A stretch of DNA of 64,000 nt from Arthrobacter sp. SLBN-112 (lineage in GTDB: Bacteria > Actinomycetota > Actinomycetes > Actinomycetales > Micrococcaceae), in NCBI RefSeq assembly GCF_006715225.1, contig NZ_VFMU01000001.1, positions 2,418,001-2,482,000 of the forward strand, written 5' to 3'. Position numbers and translations under genes: made by a program. The notes beneath the pieces were generated by a model. The model saw nothing but the letters and a program-made list of their open reading frames with translations. It was not told where the DNA came from and did no database searches. Positions 43,015 through 50,893 of the stretch are shown here, piece after piece. How positions within the stretch are numbered: position 1 is the first letter of the stretch; each line of letters begins with the position of its first letter.

Positions 43015-43641
43015 TCAGGGTTCAGACTGCAGCTCCGGGTCCTTCTTCAAGCCGGTCAGGCCGTTCCAGGCGAGGTTGACCAGGTGCGCGGCGACCGTGT
43101 GTTTGTCCGGCTGGCGGCTGTCCTGCCACCACTGGCCGGTCATGGCCACCATGCCCACGAGCATTTGGGCGTACATGGCGCCGTCCTCGCCGCTGAGGCC
43201 GCGGCGGGAGAACTCTTCGGAGAGGATGTGTTCCACGCGGGCGGTGACGTCGGAGAGCAGGGTGGAGAAGGCGCCCTCCGGCTGGGATGGGGGAGCGTCG
43301 CGCATCAGGATCCGGAAGCCCTCGGTGCGGTCCTCGATATAGGTGAGCAGGGCCAGCGCGGCGCGTTCGACGAGGACGCGGGGTTTGGCTTCCTCGGTGA
43401 GGGCCGCGGTGATCGCGTCCAGGAGGATGTGGAATTCGCAGTCCACCACCTCGGTGTACAAGCCTTCCTTGGAGCCGAAGTGTTCGTAGATGACCGGCTT
43501 GGACACTCCGGCGCAGGCGGCGATTTCCTCGATGGTGGTTCCGTCCAGGCCGCGGACGGCGAAAAGGCCCCGCCCGACGTCGATCAGCTGGTTTCGGCGC
43601 TGCACGCCCGTCATCCGCATCCGCGGAAGGTTGTTGCTCAC
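43015..43641 (-). CDS. TetR family transcriptional regulator
   Basis: The 208-residue protein has an N-terminal TetR helix-turn-helix (RRNQLIDVGRGLFAVRGLDGTTIEEIAACAGVSKPVIYEHFGSKEGLY, about residues 14-60) and a C-terminal ligand/dimer domain. The ligand is unknown. The GTG start at 43641 has CATGAT 6 bases upstream and no ribosome-binding site; the open frame extends upstream to 44073, over the tRNA gene, which cannot be real. Position beside glmU and, further on, mfd resembles Rv1019 of M. tuberculosis. It points away from tRNA-Gln and glmU. Confidence 0.9.
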   Translation of the reverse strand: MSNNLPRMRMTGVQRRNQLIDVGRGLFAVRGLDGTTIEEIAACAGVSKPVIYEHFGSKEGLYTEVVDCEFHILLDAITAALTEEAKPRVLVERAALALLTYIEDRTEGFRILMRDAPPSQPEGAFSTLLSDVTARVEHILSEEFSRRGLSGEDGAMYAQMLVGMVAMTGQWWQDSRQPDKHTVAAHLVNLAWNGLTGLKKDPELQSEP

Positions 43642-43647
43642 GTTCCC

Positions 43648-43653
43648 ATCATG
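43648..43653 (-). promoter_or_regulatory. Possible leaderless -10 box of the TetR gene
   Basis: On the minus strand CATGAT is followed by 6 bases and then GTG (43641). It is weaker than the TANNNT boxes elsewhere. Confidence 0.35.
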
Positions 43654-43772
43654 CCTCACCGCCGGCGGCTGGATTCCGGGGCCCGGAGGAGTGGAATGTC
43701 CCGTGTCGCGCGGCGGCCTGAACCCGTGGCAAAATAGGGACTTGTGCCCGGGCCTTGAGTCTTTAGGCACGG

Positions 43773-43844
43773 TCCGCTCTGGTGTAATGGCAGCACCCCG
43801 GCCTTTGGAGCCGTGGAGTATAGGTTCGAATCCTATGGGCGGAA
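43773..43844 (+). tRNA. tRNA-Gln (anticodon TTG)
   Basis: A 72-base cloverleaf is visible. The acceptor stem TCCGCTC pairs with GGGCGGA (one G-T pair), the D arm is GTGT/GCAC, the anticodon loop is CTTTGGA with TTG at positions 34-36, and the T arm is ATAGG-TTCGAAT-CCTAT. The top pair of the anticodon stem (27-43) is a C/T mismatch. CCA is not encoded. It lies between the TetR and glmU genes; proximity to glmU is common in actinobacteria. Confidence 0.95.
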
Positions 43845-43946
43845 CTGCTGCGCAAAAGCGATCATGAGGATGGCACCCGGTGCCCGGCGGGCTGACCCGC
43901 CGGACGCCGAACAGCGCCAGCACAACCAAGCAAGGAGAGCCCGTAC

Positions 43947-45425
43947 GTGATCCCCGAGAATACCGGCCCGGCCGCTGTAATCGTTCTGGCAGCAGGCGCC
44001 GGTACCCGGATGAAGTCGCGGACACCGAAAATCCTCCACGAAATCGGCGGCCTGTCCATGGTGGGCCACGCACTCCGTGCCGCCCGCAGCATCAACCCGC
44101 AGCGGCTCGCCATCGTTGTGCGGCACGAACGGGACCTGGTGGAAAGCCACGTCGCCGCCCTGGATCCGCAGGCAGTGATCGTTGACCAGGACGACATCCC
44201 CGGAACCGGCCGGGCCGTGGAGGCCGCACTCCAGGCACTTCACGCCGAACAGGACCTGGCAGGCACCGTCGTTGTCACCTACGGCGACGTGCCCCTGCTC
44301 TCCGGGGAACTGCTCACCGAACTCGTGGCCACCCACGAACGCGACGGCAACGCCGTTACCGTCCTCACGGCAGTCCTTGACGACGCCACCGGCTACGGCC
44401 GGATCCTGCGCGGCGAAGACGGCTCCGTAACCGGCATCCGTGAACACAAGGACGCCACCGAGGCCGAGCGGCTGATCCGGGAGGTCAACTCCGGAATCTA
44501 CGCCTTTGACGCCGCAATGCTCCGCGAGGCCCTGGGCAAGGTCACCACCGACAACGCCCAGGGTGAGAAATACCTCACCGACGTGCTGGGACTGGCCCGC
44601 GAGTCAGGCGGCCGGGTGGCTGCCGTGGTCACCGCCGACCGCTGGCAGGTGGAGGGCGCCAACGACCGCGTCCAGCTTGCCGCCCTCGGCGCCGAGCTGA
44701 ACCGGCGTACCGTGGAAGCCTGGATGCGCGCCGGCGTCACCGTCGTCGACCCGGCAACCACCTGGATCGACTCCTCCGTCACCCTGGACGAGGACGTCCG
44801 CATCCTGCCCAACACCCAGCTGCACGGCGCCACCACCGTGGCCAGGGACACCGTCGTGGGCCCTGACACCACCCTGACCGACGTCACCGTGGGTGAGGGC
44901 GCCACGGTGATCCGCACCCACGGCTCCGGCTCCGTGATCGGCCCGCGCGCCGCCGTCGGCCCCTTCACGTACCTTCGCCCCGGCACTGTGCTGGGTGAAA
45001 AGGGGAAGATCGGCGCCTTCTATGAAACCAAGAACGTCACCATCGGCCGCGGCTCCAAGCTCTCCCACCTGGGTTATGCAGGCGACGCCGAAATCGGCGA
45101 GGACACCAACATTGGCTGTGGAAACATCACAGCCAATTACGACGGCGAGAAGAAGCACCGCACGGTCATCGGCTCGGGCGTCCGTACAGGCTCCAATACC
45201 GTCTTTGTTGCCCCGGTCACCGTGGGGGACGGCGCCTACAGCGGCGCCGGCGCGGTGATCCGCAAGGACGTACCGGCAGGCGCACTTGCGCTGAGCGTTG
45301 CCGCCCAGCGCAACGCCGAAGGATGGGTCCCCGCGAACCGACCGGGAACCCGCTCCGCCGAACTGGCCCAGGCCGCCACCAAAGACTCCTCAAGTACCCC
45401 GGCATCTACAGAAGAGGGCAAGTAA
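43947..45425 (+). CDS. glmU: Bifunctional GlcN-1-P acetyltransferase / UDP-GlcNAc pyrophosphorylase
   Basis: GlmU makes UDP-GlcNAc, the sugar donor for peptidoglycan. The 492-residue protein has the N-terminal uridyltransferase with VIVLAAGAGTRMKSRTPKIL (11-30), YGDVPLLSGELL near 112, and a C-terminal left-handed beta-helix with hexapeptide repeats (about 265-450) including FYETKNVTIGRGSKLSHLGYAGDAEIG and CGNITANYDGEKKHRTVIG for the acetyltransferase site. A disordered tail of about 35 residues follows. The GTG at 43947 has AAGGAG 9 bases upstream. prs follows by 2 bp. Confidence 0.97.
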   Translation: MIPENTGPAAVIVLAAGAGTRMKSRTPKILHEIGGLSMVGHALRAARSINPQRLAIVVRHERDLVESHVAALDPQAVIVDQDDIPGTGRAVEAALQALHAEQDLAGTVVVTYGDVPLLSGELLTELVATHERDGNAVTVLTAVLDDATGYGRILRGEDGSVTGIREHKDATEAERLIREVNSGIYAFDAAMLREALGKVTTDNAQGEKYLTDVLGLARESGGRVAAVVTADRWQVEGANDRVQLAALGAELNRRTVEAWMRAGVTVVDPATTWIDSSVTLDEDVRILPNTQLHGATTVARDTVVGPDTTLTDVTVGEGATVIRTHGSGSVIGPRAAVGPFTYLRPGTVLGEKGKIGAFYETKNVTIGRGSKLSHLGYAGDAEIGEDTNIGCGNITANYDGEKKHRTVIGSGVRTGSNTVFVAPVTVGDGAYSGAGAVIRKDVPAGALALSVAAQRNAEGWVPANRPGTRSAELAQAATKDSSSTPASTEEGK

Positions 45426-45427
45426 CA

Positions 45428-46408
45428 ATGAGTGAAATTACGGCGCACGGCGAGAAGAAGCTGGTGCTCGCCACGGGGCGGGCCCATCCTGAGCTTGCCC
45501 GGGAAATCGCCAAGGAACTCGGCACTGACCTCCTTCCCGTTGATGCCTACGACTTCGCCAACGGCGAGATCTATGTCCGGGCCGGCGAGAGCGTGCGCGG
45601 CACCGATGCCTTCGTGATCCAGGCGCACCCCGCACCGCTGAACAACCACCTCATGGAACAGCTGATCATGATCGATTCGCTGAAGCGGGCCTCCGCCAAG
45701 CGCATCACCGTGGTTTCGCCGTTCTACCCCTACGCCCGGCAGGACAAGAAGGGCCGCGGCCGCGAGCCCATCTCCGCCCGCCTGGTGGCGGACCTCTATA
45801 AGACCGCCGGTGCGGACCGCATCATGAGCGTGGACCTGCACACCTCCCAGATCCAGGGCTTCTTCGATGGGCCCGTTGACCACCTGATGGCCATCCCGCT
45901 GCTGGCGGATTACATCCGCACCCGCGTTGACGCCGAGAACATCACCGTGGTGTCCCCGGACACCGGGCGCGTGCGGGTGGCAGAGCAGTGGGCAGAGCGG
46001 CTGGGCGGGGCGCCCCTCGCCTTCGTCCACAAGAGCCGTGACCTCACTGTCCCCAACCAGGCCGTCTCCAAGACCGTGGTGGGCCAGATCGAGGGACGCA
46101 CCTGCGTCCTCATCGACGACATGATCGACACCGGCGGAACCATCTCCGGCGCCGTCACGGTGCTGAAGAACGCCGGCGCCAAGGACGTCATCATCGCCGC
46201 CACGCACGCCGTCTTCTCGGATCCGGCCGCGCGCCGCCTCTCTGAGTCCGGTGCGCGCGAAGTAGTGGTCACCAACACCCTCCCGCTGACTTCGTCCCAG
46301 CAATTCCCGCAGTTGACGGTGCTCTCGATCGCACCGCTGATTGCCAGGGCCATCCGCGAAGTGTTCGACGACGGCTCCGTCACCAGCCTCTTCGACGGCA
46401 AGGCCTAA
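45428..46408 (+). CDS. prs: Ribose-phosphate pyrophosphokinase
   Basis: Prs makes PRPP from ribose 5-phosphate and ATP, supplying nucleotide, His and Trp synthesis. The 326-residue protein has FYPYARQDKKGRGREPISARLVADL near residue 98 (the catalytic flexible loop), the signature DLHTSQIQGFFDGPVDHL near 137, and the PRPP loop VLIDDMIDTGGTISGAV near 228. The open frame extends upstream within glmU; the ATG at 45428 with AGAGGG upstream matches the family start. It is paired with glmU, as in many bacteria, and ends in an intrinsic terminator. Confidence 0.97.
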   Translation: MSEITAHGEKKLVLATGRAHPELAREIAKELGTDLLPVDAYDFANGEIYVRAGESVRGTDAFVIQAHPAPLNNHLMEQLIMIDSLKRASAKRITVVSPFYPYARQDKKGRGREPISARLVADLYKTAGADRIMSVDLHTSQIQGFFDGPVDHLMAIPLLADYIRTRVDAENITVVSPDTGRVRVAEQWAERLGGAPLAFVHKSRDLTVPNQAVSKTVVGQIEGRTCVLIDDMIDTGGTISGAVTVLKNAGAKDVIIAATHAVFSDPAARRLSESGAREVVVTNTLPLTSSQQFPQLTVLSIAPLIARAIREVFDDGSVTSLFDGKA

Positions 46409-46421
46409 GCACCACCTTCAG

Positions 46422-46475
46422 ACGGGTCCTGCTCCCGGCGGCTGCCGCCAGCCGCCGTGGGGCAGGACCCGTTTT
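46422..46475 (+). terminator. Intrinsic terminator after prs
   Basis: ACGGGTCCTGC (46422-46432) pairs with GCAGGACCCGT (46462-46472), with an inner GGCGGCTG/CAGCCGCC stem, and TTTT overlaps the end. Confidence 0.85.
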
Positions 46476-46509
46476 CAGTATTCCGTTCCGGCGCTGGTAA
46501 GCTGGTCAG

Positions 46510-46593
46510 CGATACCTTGGCGAGGGAGGGCATAGCCTCCGTTATCGACTGGGTCTGAACAGTCCTTCAGCTGAAGGACTACCTTCTTGAAGG
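46510..46593 (+). ncRNA. Structured leader upstream of rplY (candidate)
   Basis: Within 166 bases of the rplY start there are three nested or tandem foldings: CGATA (46510-46514) with TATCG (46543-46547) enclosing GGAGG (46525-46529) with CCTCC (46536-46540); a perfect 20-bp palindrome AGTCCTTCAGCTGAAGGACT (46561-46580); and CCTTC-TT-GAAGG (46582-46593). A weak -10 box, TAAGCT, lies at 46498. Ribosomal protein genes are often autoregulated through leader RNA, so an L25-binding leader is plausible but unproven. Confidence 0.4.
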
Positions 46594-46675
46594 CCGCCAT
46601 CCGGCGCCCGGCGTTGAAGGTCACCCCAGACCTCCGCCCTTGCTGAACACCGTTTAGTCTTTCAAGGAGATATCC

Positions 46676-47284
46676 ATGTCTGAGCAGAAGCTCGCAGCAG
46701 AACTGCGCACCGAATTCGGCAAGGGCTACGCCCGCCGCGCCCGGATGAACCACCAGATCCCCGCCGTCATCTACGGCCACGGCGCAGAGCCCATCCACGT
46801 CACCCTGCCGGCGAAGGCCACCACCCTGGCTGTCCGCACCGCCAACGCCCTGCTGTCCCTGGACATCAACGGTGAGGGCCACCTGGCCCTGGTCAAGGAC
46901 GTCCAGCGCGATCCCGTAAAGCAGATCATCGAGCACATCGACCTCCTGACCGTCCGCCAGGGCGAGAAGGTCACGGTTGACGTTCCGGTCCACGTTGAAG
47001 GCGAAACCGCTCCCGGCACCGTGCACAACCTGGAACTGACCGTTGTGTCCCTCGAGGCTGAGGCAACGCACCTGCCCGAGTCCATCGTCGTCAGCATCGA
47101 AGGCCGTGGCGCCGGCGAGCACATCCACGCCTCCGACCTGGTCCTGCCCAAGGGTTCCGCTCTCCTGACCGACGCCGAGGCTCTCGTGGTAAACATCTCC
47201 GAGGCCACCGCTACCCAGGAAGAGACCGAAGCTGCCGAGGCAGCAGAGGAAGCTCCCGCAGCCGAAGAAGCAGCAGCCGAGTAA
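46676..47284 (+). CDS. rplY: 50S ribosomal protein L25/general stress protein Ctc
   Basis: L25 binds 5S rRNA in the large subunit; the long Ctc form is stress-induced in Bacillus. The 202-residue protein has the N-terminal L25 domain (about 1-93; [23 protein letters not shown]) and the C-terminal TL5/Ctc beta domain (about 95-180), then an Ala/Glu-rich acidic tail ([21 protein letters not shown]). The ATG at 46676 has AAGGAG 6 bases upstream. It is preceded by a structured leader and followed by a hairpin terminator and pth. Confidence 0.97.
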   Translation: MSEQKLAAELRTEFGKGYARRARMNHQIPAVIYGHGAEPIHVTLPAKATTLAVRTANALLSLDINGEGHLALVKDVQRDPVKQIIEHIDLLTVRQGEKVTVDVPVHVEGETAPGTVHNLELTVVSLEAEATHLPESIVVSIEGRGAGEHIHASDLVLPKGSALLTDAEALVVNISEATATQEETEAAEAAEEAPAAEEAAAE

Positions 47285-47304
47285 TTACCCGGCAATTCAT
47301 GGCG

Positions 47305-47331
47305 GTGGCCGGACCCCAAGGGTCCGGCCAC
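47305..47331 (+). terminator. Hairpin after rplY
   Basis: GTGGCCGGACCC (47305-47316) pairs perfectly with GGGTCCGGCCAC (47320-47331) around a 3-base loop. No T-tract is seen. Confidence 0.65.
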
Positions 47332-47377
47332 TGTCATGTCCGCAGGCGGGGCTTCAATTCCGCCAAGACCGCCCCCA

Positions 47378-47383
47378 TAGGAT
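47378..47383 (+). promoter_or_regulatory. Leaderless-type -10 box of pth
   Basis: TAGGAT is followed by TGACTCC (7 bases) and then the ATG at 47391. It allows pth to be expressed apart from rplY. Confidence 0.55.
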
Positions 47384-47390
47384 TGACTCC

Positions 47391-47996
47391 ATGACAGATA
47401 CCTGGCTGATCGTCGGCCTCGGCAACCCAGGCGCACAGTACCAAGGCAACCGGCACAACGTCGGCCAGATGGTGCTCGATGAACTTGCCGCCCGCGTCGG
47501 GGCCGGATTCAAGACCCACAAGGCCCGCGCCCAGGTCCTGGAAGGCAGGTTGGGCATCGGTGGTCCGCGGGTGGTGCTGGCAAAGCCGATGAGCTACATG
47601 AATGTCTCCGGCGGTCCGGTCTCCGCCCTGGCGAATTTCTACGGAATCACTGTGGACCATGTGGTGGCCGTCCACGATGAGATCGACATCCCCTTCAATA
47701 CAGTCAAGCTCAAGCTCGGTGGCGGCGAGGGCGGCCATAACGGGTTGCGGGATATCTCCAAGGCGCTGGGCACCAAGGACTACCTGCGGGTCCGCGTAGG
47801 GGTGGGAAGGCCGCCCGGCAGGATGGACACCGCTGACTACGTGCTGCGGGATTTCGGCACTGCGGAACTGAAGGAATTGCCCTTCCTGCTGGACGATGCA
47901 GCGGATGCCGTCGAGTTCGTGCTGCGTGACGGACTGGCTGCCGCCCAGCAGAGGTTCCACCCGGCCAAGTCGGGATCACAACCGCCGGAATCGTAA
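47391..47996 (+). CDS. pth: Peptidyl-tRNA hydrolase
   Basis: Pth frees tRNA from peptidyl-tRNA that drops off the ribosome, and is normally essential. The 201-residue protein has [23 protein letters not shown] (6-28), with catalytic H22, then [13 protein letters not shown] near residue 65 and [29 protein letters not shown] near 93. Length is typical. rplY-pth is a widespread pair. In M. tuberculosis pth, rplY, prs and glmU also cluster next to mfd; here a 10-kb block separates pth from mfd. Confidence 0.97.
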   Translation: MTDTWLIVGLGNPGAQYQGNRHNVGQMVLDELAARVGAGFKTHKARAQVLEGRLGIGGPRVVLAKPMSYMNVSGGPVSALANFYGITVDHVVAVHDEIDIPFNTVKLKLGGGEGGHNGLRDISKALGTKDYLRVRVGVGRPPGRMDTADYVLRDFGTAELKELPFLLDDAADAVEFVLRDGLAAAQQRFHPAKSGSQPPES

Positions 47997-48068
47997 AAGT
48001 TCCCTTCGACCCTATTTCCTTGTCAGTGCCACGGGGTACTCTTCTTCCTATGCGGGGGAGCAATGGGG

Positions 48069-48094
48069 CTACATCCCGCTAGTGCAGGATGTAG
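48069..48094. promoter_or_regulatory. 8-bp dyad in the leader of the first LuxR gene
   Basis: CTACATCC (48069-48076) is the exact inverse of GGATGTAG (48087-48094). It lies just before the ribosome-binding stretch GGGGAAAA. It may be an operator for a LuxR protein or an mRNA hairpin that masks the start. Confidence 0.4.
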
Positions 48095-48105
48095 GGGAAA
48101 AGTTC

Positions 48106-50841
48106 ATGTCAATCGAGCCACTCAGCTGGGGACGTGGGTCAACACCTCAGGGTGACCTGCTGCCCACGCCAACCTCCGGGGCGCCGGAGGGCCAGCAATG
48201 GTCCATGCCTGCACGAAGCGCCAACCTCGACGCCGTCCGCACCGCCCTGACCAGCGAGGACTCCCTGGGAGTCGTCATCACCGGTGCCAGGGGTGTGGGT
48301 AAGTCCTCCCTTGCGCGGGCGGCTGTGGCAGACCTGGGTCCCGAGGTCTGGTCGCTGCAACTCCGGAGCGGACCCTCCGGTTCCAATACGCCGTATGGCT
48401 GCCTGTCGTTCCTGTTGGCCCGGCTGCCGCAGGCCTACATGGGCTCGCCCACGGCCATTCTGCGGGGCATCACCTCGCTTATCCGTAGTGACGCCGCGGG
48501 CCGGCCCTGCGTCATTACCCTGGACACCTCCGCCTGTATCGACGACATGAGCGCCGGAGTGCTGTTGAATGTCCTGGTGACCGGTACGGCGAAGATCATC
48601 GCGGTCGCTCCGAATGCCAGCGACCTGCCGGCCGACTTCCATTGGCTGCTGACGGAGCGGAAGCTGACAGAGGTGAGGCTCAACAACCTCAACGAGCTGC
48701 AGACCCGGCAGGTCCTCCTGTCACTGCTGGGTCACCGTGTCGCCTCCTCCCTGGTCACCACCTACCACCAGATGGTGGGCGGAAACCCCCTGCTGCTCAA
48801 AGCCCTGGTCACCGAACAGCAGCTCTCCGGAAACTTGGTCCTGTCAGATTCGGTGTGGACGCTGCGGGACAAAGTGGTGCTCGACGGCGCTGCCAGCCTT
48901 GATGACATCGTCCGGTCGCGCTGGTCCCGGGAGACACCCGGGACGCGGGACGTCGTCGAAATGCTTTCCTGTGCCCGGCGGGTGGAACTGGCCCGCCTCA
49001 CCGCGATATACGGCGCGGATGTGGTTGCGGACATGGAAGACGCTGGCCTGCTGCAGATCGACGACTCCGAGCACCGCTGGGTGTCGCTGCGGGAGAAATA
49101 CATCGGAGACGTCGTCAGGACCTGGCTGAGCATTTCCCGGCGCCGGGAGCTTCGCAGCATGTTGCTGGGCGGCCAGGAGCCGGATCCGGCGGCCATGACA
49201 GTGGAAGAACTCATGTCTTTCGCCGCCTGGACCCATGAGTGCGAGGCCGAACTGAGCCCGGCGCTGGCGCTCGCAGCCGCCCAGGCCGCAGTCCAGCTCT
49301 TCGACCCCCGCTTTGCCTTGACCTACGCGGAGATGGTTCAGCGGACCGACGCAGGGTGGGCACCGGCGCAACGGCAAAAGGCTGCGGCGTACCTTCAGCT
49401 GGACCTGCCGGACCAGGCCCTTTCCGCCCTGGACGCCATTTCCCAGCCCGAACTCGAGGCACTTGACCCCCAGGAGTACGCCGAGGTGGTCGCCGCCAAA
49501 GCGCGGGTCATGCTCTGCATTCCGGACCAGGCGGGCAAGGTCCGGGAACTGCTCGCCGCGGCCCGCGACCGGCTTGAGACAGTGGACAACAGCTCTTCCT
49601 GGCCGGAACCCGCAGCGGTTGCAGTAAACCGCATCTCCCTGAGTAAGTTCGAATACCAGGCCCATACGGGCGATTACGCGGCCATGATCCCGGCGCTGGA
49701 GCGGGCGGCCGATCCGTCCGCCAATCCGGACACCGGGTTCCGCCTCCAGTCCGCAGTCATCCTGATGAGCGCACTTGCCCTGACCGGGCGCGAGATGGAC
49801 GCGCTGGGGCTCATGCGAAAGCTCGGTGGCCAGCTCACCGACGCCTCGCACGTCGTGGGCCTCCGCGAACGCTATACCAGGGAGGCTTACTTCGTCGCGC
49901 TGATCACTGGCCAGTGGCGGCGCTGCATCGACCTCCTCAGCCCCTTCAGCACCGGGCAGACCCACCGGCTTCCATACCGCAGCGCCGCCACCGAACTGGC
50001 GGCCGGCGTGGCCTTTGTCTTCTCCGGCCGCGGTGACGCAGCCCTGGAGCCTTTGATCTCAGCTGCTGCCCAGCTTGAATTGCAGCCTGTCCAGACCGCG
50101 CTGCGGACCGCCTACGCGGCAACGGCTTTGGCTTACGCCCAGACCGGCAATGCCCCGCTGGCCCGCAAGTACCTGGCCAAACTGCAGAGGACACCCGGCA
50201 GGGCAGGGTTCGCCACGGAGAGCATCATCGATTTTTGTTCGCTCGTGGCCGGGCGCTGGCTGGGCGACTCGGAGGCAGTGGCAGCCCTGAAGCAAGGGGC
50301 CCGCCGGAACCTTGAAGCGGGCAGGCATACAGTTGCCGGGATCTACCTGCTGGCGGCAACAGTGAACGGCAGCGACGCGGACTTCCGCCTCCTCGAGGAG
50401 ATCGCCGGCGGCCGGCAGGGTCCGCTGGCGGAAGTTTCGCGGCTGATCGCCGTCGGCAGCAGGACAAAGGATGCCAAAACCCTCCTTGCCGGCGGTGAAA
50501 TCGCAGCAACGCTCGAACTCGATGCCGTTGAGGCCCGGTGCATGGCGCTAGCGGTGGACTTTGCCCGGCAGGACGGGGACGCCCTTTCGGCGAGGACGGC
50601 GCAGGCGCGGCTGGACATCCTGGCCGCAACTGTCGCGAACCTTCCCATCGTTCCCAGCAGCGGGAGCCCGCTGCTGACCAGCCGGGAACGGCAGATCGCC
50701 CGGATGGCCGGCCGCGGCGTCTCGAACCGTGACATCGCCATGGAAATGGGTGTTTCCGTGCGCACGGTGGAAGGCCACCTGTATCAGGTCTTCACCAAAC
50801 TTGGCGTGACTTCAAGGGGTGATCTGACTGGACTCGTCTAA
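48106..50841 (+). CDS. Large ATPase LuxR-type (LAL-like) transcriptional regulator 1
   Basis: The 911-residue protein has an N-terminal P-loop NTPase domain, with Walker A GARGVGKSS (60-68), a central helical region that looks like TPR repeats (about 380-830), and a C-terminal LuxR helix-turn-helix (SRERQIARMAGRGVSNRDIAMEMGVSVRTVEGHLYQVFTKLGV, about 855-900). The Walker B region reads CVITLDTSACIDD, without the usual acidic pair, so ATP hydrolysis may be lost. LAL proteins integrate a ligand signal and activate operons; the signal is unknown. The ATG at 48106 has GGGGAAAA upstream; the open frame runs back to 47896 within pth. Its TAA overlaps an ATG (TAATG) in front of regulator 2. Confidence 0.85.
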   Translation: MSIEPLSWGRGSTPQGDLLPTPTSGAPEGQQWSMPARSANLDAVRTALTSEDSLGVVITGARGVGKSSLARAAVADLGPEVWSLQLRSGPSGSNTPYGCLSFLLARLPQAYMGSPTAILRGITSLIRSDAAGRPCVITLDTSACIDDMSAGVLLNVLVTGTAKIIAVAPNASDLPADFHWLLTERKLTEVRLNNLNELQTRQVLLSLLGHRVASSLVTTYHQMVGGNPLLLKALVTEQQLSGNLVLSDSVWTLRDKVVLDGAASLDDIVRSRWSRETPGTRDVVEMLSCARRVELARLTAIYGADVVADMEDAGLLQIDDSEHRWVSLREKYIGDVVRTWLSISRRRELRSMLLGGQEPDPAAMTVEELMSFAAWTHECEAELSPALALAAAQAAVQLFDPRFALTYAEMVQRTDAGWAPAQRQKAAAYLQLDLPDQALSALDAISQPELEALDPQEYAEVVAAKARVMLCIPDQAGKVRELLAAARDRLETVDNSSSWPEPAAVAVNRISLSKFEYQAHTGDYAAMIPALERAADPSANPDTGFRLQSAVILMSALALTGREMDALGLMRKLGGQLTDASHVVGLRERYTREAYFVALITGQWRRCIDLLSPFSTGQTHRLPYRSAATELAAGVAFVFSGRGDAALEPLISAAAQLELQPVQTALRTAYAATALAYAQTGNAPLARKYLAKLQRTPGRAGFATESIIDFCSLVAGRWLGDSEAVAALKQGARRNLEAGRHTVAGIYLLAATVNGSDADFRLLEEIAGGRQGPLAEVSRLIAVGSRTKDAKTLLAGGEIAATLELDAVEARCMALAVDFARQDGDALSARTAQARLDILAATVANLPIVPSSGSPLLTSRERQIARMAGRGVSNRDIAMEMGVSVRTVEGHLYQVFTKLGVTSRGDLTGLV

Positions 50842-50893
50842 TGGCCACAAACCGGCCACTGCGCACCGGCTCCTTACCGGACGGAGGGAGCCG

